A stretch of 58,226 nt of DNA from Candidatus Phytoplasma tritici (GCF_000495255.1 NZ_AVAO01000002.1:1-58226); one strand, 5' to 3'. Counted from the first letter of the stretch, positions 46,502 through 56,585 are shown. Notes: generated by a model from the letters alone, not told the origin. A program made the numbers and translations.

Positions 46502-47178
46502 CAACCACATAATATATAGTTTTGGAGGATATCAACAACCAAAATTAGAAAAATTGACTTCTAGGTTAGAAAACCGTATGGCAAATAAACCTTTATATCT
46601 CAAAAATAAAATGGATTCTCTACAACAAGAATATAAAAGAAAAAGAATTAAACCAAATCGGAGAAGACAATTTAAATTTCATGAAACACATAATGCAATC
46701 TTTTTTACTACCTAAACTAAAAAATAAAACATCACCAGAAGCATATAATGAATTCAAACAAAATCTATCACAACTATACGGGTATTTATATAATTCTTTT
46801 CTAAAAAAATATAAAATATCAATCAATTACTTAAAAAATATTAAGATTATCTTAAATGATAGTCTTTTTTGTTTATATAATGACTTTTTACATAATAATG
46901 GTTATAATATAAATGTTGGGAAACACTTATCCCTTCAATATATGAAAAAAATAAATCATTTGAAAATAAATATTAAAGTTTTATTATTCTTAGTAATTAT
47001 AAGTATATTGTTATTAGGTTTGATTTTATATCCATATATACAACAAGAAATAAAATTTGAAATGAATCAAGAAGAACCAAAAACACTCAATTTACAAATA
47101 TCTAAAGAAAAAGAACTAAAATATCATCCTCAAATAAATTCTAATAATTTTAATAAAAACCACAAGAAAAAAATATGA
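46491..47178 (+). pseudogene. single-helix membrane protein, frameshifted
   Basis: Two open frames join through one extra A in AGAAAAAG near 46633: MLDDNHIIYSFGGYQQPKLE and so on to MDSLQQEYKRK, then KELNQIGEDNLNFMKHIMQ onward (ORF at 46681-47178). The merged protein would have about 228 residues: a soluble N-terminal part, SPEAYNEFKQNLSQLYGYLY, a helix (VLLFLVIISILLLGLILYPY) and an outside tail. Coding-like sequence continues to about 47520 with more stops (NEILNDLLTKTRKDCKNKY, FKEKMLEIYTK). The type is that of PMU-encoded hypothetical membrane proteins. The A-run could be phase-variable, but decay is simpler. Confidence 0.45.
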
Positions 47179-47520
47179 CTTAATAAAAAAATGAAATACT
47201 CAATGATTTGTTAACTAAAACTCGGAAAGATTGTAAAAACAAATATAGTAATCTTTCTACAACTTCACTTTTTGAACAAACAAGGATTAGGTTCTATTTT
47301 TAATAGTTATTTAAATATCCAAAAAAACCAAAAACACACAATAGACAAAATCCATTATACTTAATAATTTAAAGAAAAAATGTTAGAAATATACACCAAA
47401 TAACTAAATTTTATACTCAATTTGCAACTATCAAACATTTATTTCATTAATAACAATCCCATATTTTAACTCATCTTTTTGCATACCCAAAAACTTTATA
47501 ATATACACTTTTGTTATTTT
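47179..47520 (+). pseudogene. decayed continuation, unknown gene
   Basis: Coding-like blocks NEILNDLLTKTRKDCKNKY, QGLGSIFNSYLNIQKNQKHT and FKEKMLEIYTK, LNFILNLQLSNIYFINNNPI in changing frames, with TAA codons between. It may be the C-terminal part of the preceding gene. Not recognised. Confidence 0.3.
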
Positions 47521-47667
47521 TCCAAATAAACACATTTTTTAAATCAACCATAAAACAAAGTCACTTTTAAAAAATAATAAATTATTAAAATAATAAAAAA
47601 ATGATAAAATAAAATTAAGGACAAAAGATAAACACAATATCACTTTTTACAATAGAAAGCAAACTAA

Positions 47668-48321
47668 ATGACCCGCAACAAAAAATATATCCTTATTACA
47701 ACTATTTTTTTAATTTTAATCGGAATTACAATTTTTAATTTATTTGTAAAACCTCAATTATTCACTTCTGATGCGATGTTATTACAAACCTCAACACAAG
47801 ATAACGATAAAACTGAAATAAATAATAAAATAGAAATCTCACAAGAAAATTTTAATAAAAGACTAAAATATATTATCCATAATGAAATTAAAGAACCACA
47901 AATAACTTTACCTAGAACAAAAAAAGAAAAAGAACTACGCAAACAATACCAACAACAACAAATGTCTTTCATGTCTAAAGACGAAAAAGAATCATACGAA
48001 AATATTTTAAAAATAAATAGTAAATTGGATTATATATTATTTAGAATTAAAAATATAAATAAAGATATAAAAGCTTTAGAAGAACAATACAAAGAAGCAA
48101 ACGAACAAGAAAAATCAAAAATAAGAGATGAAACAGATCTCATTTTTGGCAAATTACAAGAATTAAGTCAACAACAAAAACAATTAGAAACTGATCAAAC
48201 TTTAGCAATTAAACAACACACCAATTTATTTCAAAATTTACAAACTCAAAATAAATTTAGTCAAATAGACATCAAACCTTACCAAAATGCTTTAAAAGAA
48301 ATATACAATATTAAAAATTAA
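47668..48321 (+). CDS. secreted or membrane-anchored coiled-coil protein
   Basis: 217 residues. The N-terminus is a signal/anchor: MTRNKKY, then ILITTIFLILIGITIFNLFV. The rest is hydrophilic, rich in K, E, Q, N, and strongly helical (RTKKEKELRKQYQQQQ, KNINKDIKALEEQYKEANEQ, LQELSQQQKQLETDQ), consistent with an extended coiled coil outside the cell. The frame is intact and a terminator follows. The upstream ribosome site is weak. It is not the conserved SVM signal of aster-yellows effectors. A surface protein or effector carried in a mobile unit is a reasonable guess, not shown by sequence. Confidence 0.6.
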   Translation: MTRNKKYILITTIFLILIGITIFNLFVKPQLFTSDAMLLQTSTQDNDKTEINNKIEISQENFNKRLKYIIHNEIKEPQITLPRTKKEKELRKQYQQQQMSFMSKDEKESYENILKINSKLDYILFRIKNINKDIKALEEQYKEANEQEKSKIRDETDLIFGKLQELSQQQKQLETDQTLAIKQHTNLFQNLQTQNKFSQIDIKPYQNALKEIYNIKN

Positions 48322-48336
48322 TCCAAATTTGTTATA

Positions 48337-48366
48337 AAGGCTCTCATCCAATAAGAGTCTTTTTTT
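48337..48366 (+). terminator. terminator of the coiled-coil protein gene
   Basis: AGGCTCT pairs with AGAGTCT (one G-T), followed by seven Ts. Confidence 0.75.
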
Positions 48367-48369
48367 ATT

Positions 48370-48921
48370 ATTTATTGCTTCTCATATTTAAACAAATACA
48401 TAATAAAGTATAAAAATAAGACACTTTTAATTCAAACATAGTTGTTTTTTTTATTAATTTACAAGTATAATAAAGTATAATATTAAAGATGCAGTAAAAA
48501 ATTATTAAATGTTACAAATCAAAAAACTATTATAAATTAGTGTAACTTTTTACTTTTTAACAATTATTTAAATTTATTTCACAAAATACAAAATTATTAC
48601 TAAAACCATAATTGTTATAAAAGCAAAATACCAAAATACTTTTTATTAGGGTCTTAACTAAAAAATATTAAAGTCTTACAACTTTTTTTACTATAAAGTA
48701 AAAATGACATCAAATACACAGTTGATAGTTTGTAAAATGATTCCTTTTTCAAGATTATTAATTATTTAGCAACTCCAAACAATAACTCGAAATCATAAAG
48801 GGTTTAAAAATATCTTCTAAAAAGGGGTTAGTGTTTTAATTAACTTAGCAAACATTGCAAACATTTTATATTTATATCTGTATAATTTAATTTTAAATTA
48901 AAAAAGAAAGATGAGGAATTT
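48370..48921. other. gene-free stretch
   Basis: AT-rich; no gene or repeat supported. It presumably contains the promoter of the DEAD-box gene. Confidence 0.45.
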
Positions 48922-50568
48922 ATGAATACTTTATTCGAACAATTACCTATTTTAGAGCAAACTAAAAAAGCTTTAAAAGAACTCAATTTTATTGATGCTA
49001 CTCCAATTCAGGCCTTAGTGATTCCAGAAATTATAAAAGGACATGACGTAATTGGACAAGCTCAAACAGGAACAGGAAAAACTTTTGCTTTTGGTATTCC
49101 TATTATCGAAAAAATTGACCCAAAAATCCAAAAAACCCAAAGTTTAATTTTATGCCCCACTAGAGAATTAACTCTACAAGTATACGAAGAATTAAAAAAA
49201 TTACTAAGATTTTATCAAGAAATAAGAATCGCTGTTATTTATGGTGGTGAATCTTACACCAAACAATTTAGAGCTTTAGAAGCTAAACCTCATTTAATTA
49301 TTGCTACTCCCGGACGTGCAATTGACCACCTAGAAAGAGGCAAAATCGACCTCTCATCATTAAAAATTCTAACTCTTGACGAAGCAGACGAAATGTTAAA
49401 AATGGGATTCCAAGAAGCCTTAGAAACAATCTTAAAAAAGATTCCAGAAGAAAGACAAACTGTCTTATTCTCAGCAACTCTACCTCCATTAATTAAAAAA
49501 ATAGCAAGCAAATACCAAAAAGACACTAAAATCCTACAAGTTCCTGTTAAAAACATTGCAGTTAATGCAATCGAACAAAATTACTTTTTAGTAAAAGAAG
49601 TTGACAAAGCTAAATTATTAGTACGTTTACTAGACTTAAAAAAGGATTATTCAGCTATCTTATTTGCAAACACTAAAAAAGATGTTGACGAAATTACAGC
49701 CTACCTTCAAGACAAAGGCTTTTTAGCTGATGCAGTTCACGGCGATTTAAAACAAAATCAAAGACAATATGTAATGAATAATTTCCGTAAAGGCAAAATC
49801 AAAATATTAATTGCAACTGATGTAGCTGCAAGAGGACTTGATATTTCTGACATCAAAATGGTAATTAACTATGACTTACCACACGAAGATGAAGTTTATG
49901 TTCACCGCATCGGAAGAACTGGAAGAGCTGGTAAAAAAGGTTTAGCTTACAGTTTAATTAGTCCAAGAAAAGTAAGCCAACTTAAAAAATTAGAATACTA
50001 CTTAAAAGAAAAAATTACTTTACTAGATATTCCTTCTGTTCAAAGCATCAAATTACAAAATGCCAAAGATTTAGAAAAAAAACTATTAAATATTATTGAA
50101 AAAAACAAAGAAGACACTACTCCAAATCCATTAGCACAAAAGTTATTAGAAACTTTTTCTTCTGAACAAATTATCCAAGGATTATTGAAAAACTTTTTAC
50201 CAAAAGAAAGAAATTATACCGAAATACTTCCTCCAAGAATGACCACCAACAATTCTTTTACCAGATCGCGTTTTGGTGGGGTATCTAGATTTGGTTCTTA
50301 TGGTTCTAACAACTCCTCTTACCAAAGAACAAATAGCAACTTTATAGAAGTAGTTATTAATTTAGGCAAAAAAGACAATATCAATCCTCCAGTATTATTA
50401 AAATTATTAAAAGACCATTTTCAAATTTATGGAAAAAATATTGGTAATATCAAACACTTAACTAACGAAACTATTTTTGAAGTAGCAAGTCGTTTTTGGA
50501 ATCAAATGAAAAGCAAATCTAATATTCGTTTCCAAAACAAAACTGTAATTCTTAACAAAAAAGATTAA
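48922..50568 (+). CDS. DEAD-box RNA helicase (CshA/DeaD type)
   Basis: A 548-residue ATP-dependent RNA helicase for ribosome assembly, mRNA turnover and cold adaptation. Q motif (TPIQALVIPEI), motif I AQTGTGKT, PTRELTLQV, TPGRAIDHL, motif II DEAD, SAT, and in domain 2 IATDVAARGLDI with HRIGRTGRAG. The C-terminus has a Gly/Ser/Arg/Phe-rich linker (RSRFGGVSRFGSYGSNN) and a DbpA-type RNA-binding domain (EVVINLGKKDNINPPVLLK). Length suits the CshA/DeaD class. In Firmicutes such helicases bind the RNA degradosome with RNase J, and both RNase J genes are in this window. Single gene with its own terminator. Confidence 0.95.
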   Translation: MNTLFEQLPILEQTKKALKELNFIDATPIQALVIPEIIKGHDVIGQAQTGTGKTFAFGIPIIEKIDPKIQKTQSLILCPTRELTLQVYEELKKLLRFYQEIRIAVIYGGESYTKQFRALEAKPHLIIATPGRAIDHLERGKIDLSSLKILTLDEADEMLKMGFQEALETILKKIPEERQTVLFSATLPPLIKKIASKYQKDTKILQVPVKNIAVNAIEQNYFLVKEVDKAKLLVRLLDLKKDYSAILFANTKKDVDEITAYLQDKGFLADAVHGDLKQNQRQYVMNNFRKGKIKILIATDVAARGLDISDIKMVINYDLPHEDEVYVHRIGRTGRAGKKGLAYSLISPRKVSQLKKLEYYLKEKITLLDIPSVQSIKLQNAKDLEKKLLNIIEKNKEDTTPNPLAQKLLETFSSEQIIQGLLKNFLPKERNYTEILPPRMTTNNSFTRSRFGGVSRFGSYGSNNSSYQRTNSNFIEVVINLGKKDNINPPVLLKLLKDHFQIYGKNIGNIKHLTNETIFEVASRFWNQMKSKSNIRFQNKTVILNKKD

Positions 50569-50591
50569 AAAAATAACAATTTAATAATAAC

Positions 50592-50625
50592 AAAAAAAGC
50601 TAACTTAAAAAAGCTAGCTTTTTTA
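50592..50625 (+). terminator. terminator of the DEAD-box gene
   Basis: AAAAGCTAACTT and AAGCTAGCTTTT pair with one mismatch, followed by a T-run. Confidence 0.75.
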
Positions 50626-50774
50626 TTATATTATATCTTTTTTTAATTTAAGCAATTAAATTAATTATAGATTTTAGGATTATTAGTTAAATATTTTTTA
50701 ACACTTTCCTATTCATTAAACATTTTTTTCATCTTTAAAACTATAAAAAGAACAACTTTTTGAATTAAAAATTA

Positions 50775-51680
50775 AGGTTAGTTACTAAATCAATTACTTC
50801 TGTCATTTTATCAATACCTTTACCATAAATAATATCAATAGTAGCAGTTTTAAGAAGGAATGCAAGTTTGGATTTAACTACCTTTACTTTAGAAAGAATG
50901 CCCCCCACAACCTGATCACCTTTGTTTAAAAGTTTCTGATCTTCTAATGTCTAAACACAAAAAAGAAAAAAATTTTAAGGCTTTACCACCTAGAGTTAAT
51001 TCAGGATTACCAAAAACCATCACTGTTTTTTTCTCTAAGTTGATTAATATAGATAAAAACTGTATCAATTTTATTAATTATTCTTGACTGTTTACGCATG
51101 GATTGCCCCCCAAATCTAATTCGTGATTTTGTAAACCCATTAGCAATATTAACCATATCGCCGCCTACTTCTGCCTCAGGAACTAATGTTGATACAGAAT
51201 AAACTACCAAAAGACTAATATTTTTCACTTGCAATTAATCTACAAACAGTATCTAAGGCCTTTTTCTACTGAATCTCAGGTTGTGAGATTAAAAGTTTAT
51301 CAAGATTTGCTCCGACCGATGGTTTTTGCATAAACTGGGTCTAAGGTGTGTTCTGCATCAACAAAGAAACATTGCCTCCTTTTTTTTGAGACCTCCGAAA
51401 TGGCATGAAAAATTAAAGTATTTTTACCTGAACTTTCAGGACCATAAATTTCAAATAATTATTCCTTTAGCATAACTACCAATTTCTAAGGAAATATTAA
51501 ATGAAAAAGAACCAATAGAAATAGATTAAATTCTTTTATTTATTTTTTGGAATTGAATTGCATAATTCTACCTTTTTACCAAACTTTTTTTCAATATCAT
51601 TAATGGTGTCTTCTAAATCGTTTTTGTTTTGTGTATTTTGAATAAATAATTTTCCTTTGGTTTTTTATTTTAGTTTTGAT
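50775..51680 (-). pseudogene. recA: recA pseudogene
   Basis: RecA carries out homologous recombination and SOS induction. Read on the minus strand in changing frames: DLEDTINDIEKKFGKKVEL, ISIGSFSFNISLEIGSYAKG, then [11 protein letters not shown] (Walker A with T changed to N). [17 protein letters not shown], the 75-residue open piece VVYSVSTLVPEAEVGGDM, MRKQSRIINKIDTVFIYINQ and LREK come next. GNPELTLGGKALKFFSF and LDIRRSETFKQR follow. More than five frameshifts and stops make it nonfunctional. It lies downstream of pgsA, the conserved Firmicutes location, which confirms it as the native copy that has died. Confidence 0.88.
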
Positions 51681-51844
51681 AAAATATAATTTTTTAAATA
51701 TTATAAGTAAAATAATAAAGATAAAAAGAGCAAGATAAAAATAATTATTATAATTTTTTTAATATCGAGAGAAAAAACAAAAAGAAAAATTTTAAAATAT
51801 AATAAAAACAGCAGTAACAAATATAAAGATCAAAAAAAAAAAAA

Positions 51845-52501
51845 TTACTCAGGAGCAAAGTTTTTGCGAATAATTTTATAATTTTTAAAAAAGTAATCAA
51901 ATCCAGAAACAATAGTTAAAAAAACTGAAACAAGCAAGCAAATATCACCTATATTACTTAGATATTCAAACAATTTTTTTAAATCTGCTGCATCATAAGC
52001 AAAAGTAGAAGAAGTATACAGCCCAAAAAAAAGGCAAATTATGGCAACAAAAGTAAAAAAAGTTTTGGTTTTGCCCCAAAAAGATGCACTAATAACAACT
52101 CCTTCTTTATTGGAAACTACCAATCTTATTCCTGTTACTAAAAATTCTCTAATCACTATAATCATAATAACAGCAGTAAAAAATTTTTTAGGCATTTGAG
52201 TATCTGCAAATAAAAAGGTTCCTTGCGTAGCAGATAAACGACATTGACAAATATAAAAAAGCGTAATAATAACTAATAATTTATCGGCAATAGGATCAAA
52301 AAATTTACCAAAAACAGTTTGTTGTTGATATTTTTTAGCTATATAACCATCCAAATAATCAGTAATAGCAGCCACTATAAAGATAATTTGAAAAGTCAAA
52401 ACATTAGCAAATTCAGGCTCACTTACACACATCAAAGGCAAAAGCACAAACACCAAAACAATCCTAAAAACAGTAATTAAATTAGCAAACAAAGGAAACA
52501 T
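51845..52501 (-). CDS. pgsA: phosphatidylglycerophosphate synthase
   Basis: A 218-residue CDP-diacylglycerol-glycerol-3-phosphate phosphatidyltransferase, the committed step to phosphatidylglycerol. The CDP-alcohol phosphotransferase motif is complete: D-x2-D-G-x2-A, then G-x3-D-x3-D, in AITDYLDGYIAKKYQQQTVF and GKFFDPIADKLL. Several hydrophobic helices (ITVFRIVLVFVLLPLMCV, VIMIIVIREFLVTGIRLVV) fit a polytopic membrane protein. TATAGGAG precedes the ATG. Its usual downstream neighbour recA follows as a pseudogene. It links to the FakAB supply of fatty acids for membrane lipids. Confidence 0.94.
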   Translation of the reverse strand: MFPLFANLITVFRIVLVFVLLPLMCVSEPEFANVLTFQIIFIVAAITDYLDGYIAKKYQQQTVFGKFFDPIADKLLVIITLFYICQCRLSATQGTFLFADTQMPKKFFTAVIMIIVIREFLVTGIRLVVSNKEGVVISASFWGKTKTFFTFVAIICLFFGLYTSSTFAYDAADLKKLFEYLSNIGDICLLVSVFLTIVSGFDYFFKNYKIIRKNFAPE

Positions 52502-53153
52502 ACATTACTCCTATAGTAATTTTAAAAAACTCATATTTTTTTTAATTAAATATGGTTGAAAAAAAGGCAAATTATTTCTTTGAATATAAAAAAATAAAAA
52601 TAATGCAAAAAATAAATAAAAAATAAATGTTTAAGGATAAAAAATAAGATTTTCAAAAAAACTCTTATATACTGTTATTATAACATTATTGATAAATGTT
52701 TTTAGTAAGTGTTTTTATATACATAACATAATTGTTATTATTTTAAGTAATTATTAAAATGAAAAGATACATTATACAAACTTTACATTTAAAAATTAAA
52801 TTAAATTTGTTCTACATTTATAAATAAATGATTTGTATAAAGAAGAAATATTTAACTTAATTTTTAAATGTTTATAATAAAAATAAATTAACGAAGATAT
52901 ATTTTATAGTTTGTTTTGCTTTAAAAATCTCACGGCACCCACTATTATAATAAGCAAATAGAAGGGTGCCGCAATAGTTAAAAATGTTTTAGAATTTTAA
53001 TATAAATATGTTAGCTATTTTTGTGTTGGTAAAAATAAATTCAATCAGATCACATAATAATAAAATACTAAAATAATATATTTTTAAATAATCATAAATA
53101 CTTATGTGATAAATATTTTCCATATTCATGTATATAAAATATAATTAATATAA
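52502..53153. other. gene-free region with a GC-rich hairpin
   Basis: No coding sequence supported over about 650 bases. The one conspicuous object is the stem-loop at 52933-52971. Confidence 0.5.
52933..52971. repeat. GC-rich stem-loop
   Basis: CGGCACCC (52933-52940) and GGGTGCCG (52964-52971) are exact complements around a 23-base AT-rich loop. No T-run follows on either strand, so it is not a standard terminator. Eight GC-rich pairs in this AT-rich DNA are unlikely by chance. Confidence 0.6.
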
Positions 53154-54719
53154 TTAATATAACAAAGGATAAGCAATACTAGCAACTACTACCACTAAAG
53201 CTCCACCAATACGAGTAGCTATTTGAGCAAAAGGCATTAACCCCATCAAATCAGAAACCGATAAAATAGCAACATTCCCAGCTCCACCAATACTATTAGT
53301 ACAAAGCCCTGCAGTAATTGATGATTCTACTGGATAATAACCTAACTTTTTACCTAAATATCCCGCTACTAAAGCAACTAATAAAACACACATTATACAT
53401 GTAAAGACAAATTTAACATTTAATTGTTTTAACATCGCTTCCATTGGAATATTAGAACCTAAAATTACTAAAAAAGCAGATGTAAAATTAGTAGTGACAA
53501 ATTTAGAAGCCTGATTAATACAACTATTATAATAATCAGATACTACATTAAATAATTTCATTAAAACAACTACAAAAACTAAAAAGACAATATATTCTGG
53601 TAGGTATTTTTTAATGTTTGGTAATAATAAAATTAAGGATTCTTTTATTAAAACACTAAATAAATATAAGGTAAAAATAGCAATTAAACCTGTAGTTATT
53701 TGAGGATAACTTAATTTTTCAGGAAATGGTTTAGAAGTATTTTTATCTGGATTTTTTGAAGTTTCTTTAAATTCAAGTTTACCATAACCACTATATTTAG
53801 TAGTTTTCAAAAATTTCTTAATAAGCCCAGAAGTAAAAATACTAAATATTCCTCCTACTAATAAAGCAGGAGTCATATGAGACATAAAAGGTTCTTGTAA
53901 ATCTAAATTCTGCCCAGCATAAGCATTTTTTAAAGGAGTAACTCCAGATGACATACCACCACTTGCTAAAGGAGCAAAAATATAAAAGATAGCATCTAAA
54001 AAACCCCCTTTAGAAGTTTGAGAGGCATTTTCTAACCCTCCAATAGGATGCAATAAAACTCCTAAAGTTCCCACAACTAAAGCACCAACAAACAAAGATA
54101 CTAATATTAAAGGAATGAATTTTTTAAAAGAACTTTTTAATAACTTTTTATCCATACTTAAAAAACTACCAATAATTAAAGCAGAAACAAAAAAATTAGC
54201 AAAACCTACTGCTTTATAAGTATATTTATTTTCTTGAACTTTTACTGTTATAGATTCGGCATTTAAATGTTTCATAATACTTTGCATAAACTTTTGCATT
54301 TGCAAAAAAATAGAACCATCTTTAAAAAATGGATAAGTAAATAAAATAGAAGGCATTAAAATACATAAAATAGAACCTCCTCCAATATCTTTTAAGAGAG
54401 GTATTTTAGCACCTATTTTTTGTAAAACAGCAGCCAAAAGCATAGCTATTAATAAAGGGGTAATTAATGGATGAAATGCAGGTTCAAATTTGTTAGTAGT
54501 TTTAAAACTAATAAATCCCAAAACAAAAACTTGAACAAAAACTACTAAACTCATCAAACAAAAAAGAGGCACACTAAATCCTAAAATAGTTTTTTTAGGA
54601 ACAAAAACACCATTAACATTTTTAGAATATTTATTATTGTTAGGTTCTTTATTTTTGTCTTTATTATTGTTATTATTTTCTTTATTATCTGGGGAACTTT
54701 GTTCCTGTTCTATACTCAT
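53154..54719 (-). CDS. 2-hydroxycarboxylate (malate/citrate) transporter
   Basis: A 521-residue sodium- or proton-coupled carboxylate carrier of the 2HCT family (CitS/MaeN). Ten or more hydrophobic segments. The two re-entrant-loop signatures are recognisable as SGGMSSGVTPLKNAY and SIGGAGNVAILSVSD (family GGxG), and the C-terminus LMPFAQIATRIGGALVVVVA is typical. The N-terminal 45 residues are Asn/Lys-rich and cytoplasmic. Its ATG overlaps the sfcA stop (ATGA), so it is coupled to malic enzyme. That context points to malate as the substrate, the likely main carbon source of phytoplasmas in phloem. Confidence 0.9.
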   Translation of the reverse strand: MSIEQEQSSPDNKENNNNNKDKNKEPNNNKYSKNVNGVFVPKKTILGFSVPLFCLMSLVVFVQVFVLGFISFKTTNKFEPAFHPLITPLLIAMLLAAVLQKIGAKIPLLKDIGGGSILCILMPSILFTYPFFKDGSIFLQMQKFMQSIMKHLNAESITVKVQENKYTYKAVGFANFFVSALIIGSFLSMDKKLLKSSFKKFIPLILVSLFVGALVVGTLGVLLHPIGGLENASQTSKGGFLDAIFYIFAPLASGGMSSGVTPLKNAYAGQNLDLQEPFMSHMTPALLVGGIFSIFTSGLIKKFLKTTKYSGYGKLEFKETSKNPDKNTSKPFPEKLSYPQITTGLIAIFTLYLFSVLIKESLILLLPNIKKYLPEYIVFLVFVVVLMKLFNVVSDYYNSCINQASKFVTTNFTSAFLVILGSNIPMEAMLKQLNVKFVFTCIMCVLLVALVAGYLGKKLGYYPVESSITAGLCTNSIGGAGNVAILSVSDLMGLMPFAQIATRIGGALVVVVASIAYPLLY

Positions 54720-55888
54720 TTTCTTACTACTCCAGTTTCTTTAGCTACTTTACAAACTGCCAAAGCAATTTGTTTAACTACTTCTTTATTAAAGGAAGTT
54801 GGCAAAATATTATTTTCATTTAAATCTTGTTCTTTAATGATATTTTTTAGAGCATAAATAGCAGCTTTTTTCATATCTTCAGTAATTTGAGTTGCTTTAG
54901 CATCTAATGTCCCACGAAAAACACCTGGAAAAGCAAGACAATTATTTACTTGATTAGGAAAATCAGATCTACCAGTAGCAACAATTCTAGCCCCACCTTT
55001 TTTAGCTTCATCTGGCATAATTTCTGGTACTGGATTAGCTAGAGCAAAAACAATTGCATCTTTTGCCATAGTAGCTACCATTTCAGCTGTTAAAATACCA
55101 GGAGCAGATACACCAACAAAAATATCTTTTCCTTTAAGTACTTCTTTCAAAGTTCCTTTTTCTTGATATTTATTAGTTACTTCAACTAATTTTTTTTGCG
55201 GATTATTAAGATTAGCTGCTCCTTTATATAAAGCTCCTGTTTTATCAACTAAAACAATATTGTTAACTTTTAATAACAACAACATTTTAGCAATTGCCAT
55301 CCCTGCAGAACCTGCTCCATTAATAACTACTTTAACATCTTCAATAGATTTTTTAACTACTTTTAAAGCATTTAAAATTCCTGCAGTAACTACAATAGCA
55401 GTACCATGTTGATCATCATGAAAAACAGGAATATCAAGTTTAGCTTTAAGTTCATCTTCAATTTCAATACATTGAGGAGACTTAATATCTTCTAAATTAA
55501 TTGCTCCAAAAACAGTGGAAATTTTAGAAACAATATTTACTATTTCTTGAGAATTAGTAGAATCAATACAAATAGGAAAAGAATCAATCCCTGCTAATTC
55601 CTTAAACAAAATGGCTTTTCCTTCCATTACTGGCAAAGAAGCTTTCGGACCAATATTACCCAATCCTAAAACTGCAGTCCCATTTGTAACAACACCTACC
55701 ATATTACCTTTCATAGTATAACGATAAACATCACTAGGATTTTCCTTAATTTTTAAACAAGGCTCTGCTACTCCTGGAGTATAAGCTAATGCTAAATCAT
55801 CTAAGTTTTGCACTTTTACTTTACTTACAATACCTACTTTACCTTTATTTTTTTCATGCATTTCTAATGCTTTTTCTTTGATATTCAT
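54716..55888 (-). CDS. NAD-dependent malic enzyme
   Basis: A 390-residue malic enzyme converting malate to pyruvate and CO2 with NAD(P)H. Seen: LALAYTPGVAEPCLKI, VVTNGTAVLGLGNIG, the metal-binding region INLEDIKSPQCIEIEDEL, FHDDQHGTAIVVTAG, dinucleotide fold INGAGSAGMAIAKMLL, and ALANPVPEIMPDEAKKGG with RSDFPNQVNNCLAFPG near the end. This is the short bacterial type without a phosphotransacetylase domain. Start follows AAAGGAG. First gene of a two-gene operon with the carboxylate transporter; together they import and oxidise malate. Confidence 0.95.
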   Translation of the reverse strand: MNIKEKALEMHEKNKGKVGIVSKVKVQNLDDLALAYTPGVAEPCLKIKENPSDVYRYTMKGNMVGVVTNGTAVLGLGNIGPKASLPVMEGKAILFKELAGIDSFPICIDSTNSQEIVNIVSKISTVFGAINLEDIKSPQCIEIEDELKAKLDIPVFHDDQHGTAIVVTAGILNALKVVKKSIEDVKVVINGAGSAGMAIAKMLLLLKVNNIVLVDKTGALYKGAANLNNPQKKLVEVTNKYQEKGTLKEVLKGKDIFVGVSAPGILTAEMVATMAKDAIVFALANPVPEIMPDEAKKGGARIVATGRSDFPNQVNNCLAFPGVFRGTLDAKATQITEDMKKAAIYALKNIIKEQDLNENNILPTSFNKEVVKQIALAVCKVAKETGVVRK

Positions 55889-56120
55889 TTAACTGAAAAT
55901 CTCCTTTTATATTTCTTTATGCATTTTATATATTTTTAAAGGGTGATTTGATCTTGAAATTATTACCAAAAATAATCATCCGTCTATATTTTATACCTTA
56001 TTTAATAAAATAATTAATATTTTTTTATTTTTTTAACATTTATTTAAATATTTAATAAAATAATAATTATATATTTAATCATTTTAAAACTTTAAAATAT
56101 GTAGGCGATTAAAAAAACCG

Positions 56121-56153
56121 TTAAAAAAAATACCAACTTTTAAGTTGGTTTTC
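56121..56153 (-). terminator. ACCAACTT-type hairpin terminator
   Basis: The perfect hairpin ACCAACTT-TT-AAGTTGGT (56132-56149), with a T-run on the minus strand. It lies between the malic-enzyme start and the plus-strand cassette, so it would insulate sfcA from upstream minus-strand transcription. Confidence 0.7.
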
Positions 56154-56217
56154 TTATTGTTGCTAAATACTAAAAAATATTTTTCTTATTAAATAAAAAT
56201 AAAAAAGGAGGATTAAA

Positions 56218-56381
56218 ATGGCCAAAAATTACAGACGTTCTTATTTCAGTAAAAAATCTTTTAGAAGAAATAAATTAAACTTAAGCAGTTTTTTACATAT
56301 TGGATTTTACCTACTTTAGGTATTGTTATACCTTTTTTTCTTTATTTTGCTTCAAAAGGTTATTTGAGTTTATATAAGTAA
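56218..56381 (+). pseudogene. small PMU membrane protein, frameshifted copy
   Basis: ATG 56218 with a strong GGAGG site; MAKNYRRSYFSKKSFRRNKL then NLSSFLHIG. Compared with the intact 54-residue ORF at 13065-13229, one base is missing near 56302, ending the frame after 33 codons. The other frame continues LPTLGIVIPFFLYFASKGY to a stop at 56379-56381. So this copy is broken or makes a short basic peptide. Confidence 0.6.
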
Positions 56382-56415
56382 TTATTATAAGTATAAAAGA
56401 AAAGATTATAATAAA

Positions 56416-56505
56416 ATGACTTTAAGACAAGTTTTAACACTTATTGCCCTTAGTGGTATATTTATTTTTGTTTTATATAAGTTTGGCATTATTGTTACTG
56501 ATTAA
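56416..56505 (+). CDS. small PMU membrane protein (29 aa)
   Basis: MTLRQVLTLIALSGIFIFVL then YKFGIIVTD, homologous to the 37-residue ORF at 12918-13031 but stopping earlier. One hydrophobic segment. Same place in the cassette, 34 bases after the 54-aa-type ORF, same AAAGATTAT leader. Function unknown. Confidence 0.45.
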   Translation: MTLRQVLTLIALSGIFIFVLYKFGIIVTD

Positions 56506-56527
56506 ACTAAAATTACATGGATTAAAT

Positions 56528-56555
56528 AATGAGTGTTTTTTAAAAAACACTCATT
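56528..56555. terminator. cassette hairpin, second copy
   Basis: A 28-bp perfect palindrome, AATGAGTGTTTTTT and its complement, matching 12892-12919. Confidence 0.65.
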
Positions 56556-56567
56556 AAAGGATAATAT

Positions 56568-56585
56568 ATGAATAAATTAAGTTAA
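56568..56585 (+). pseudogene. uvrD 5' stub
   Basis: ATG AAT AAA TTA AGT TAA encodes MNKLS and a stop. At 12.9 kb the same position continues into KLSQEQLKVIK of the UvrD-like relic. Everything of uvrD after codon 5 is gone here, marking a deletion or recombination junction. Confidence 0.5.

Noticed and set aside
46231-46542. Minus-strand 103-residue hydrophobic open frame
   Set aside because: It overlaps the plus-strand small membrane gene with a strong ribosome site and translational coupling; its hydrophobicity is the mirror of that gene and it has no ribosome site of its own.
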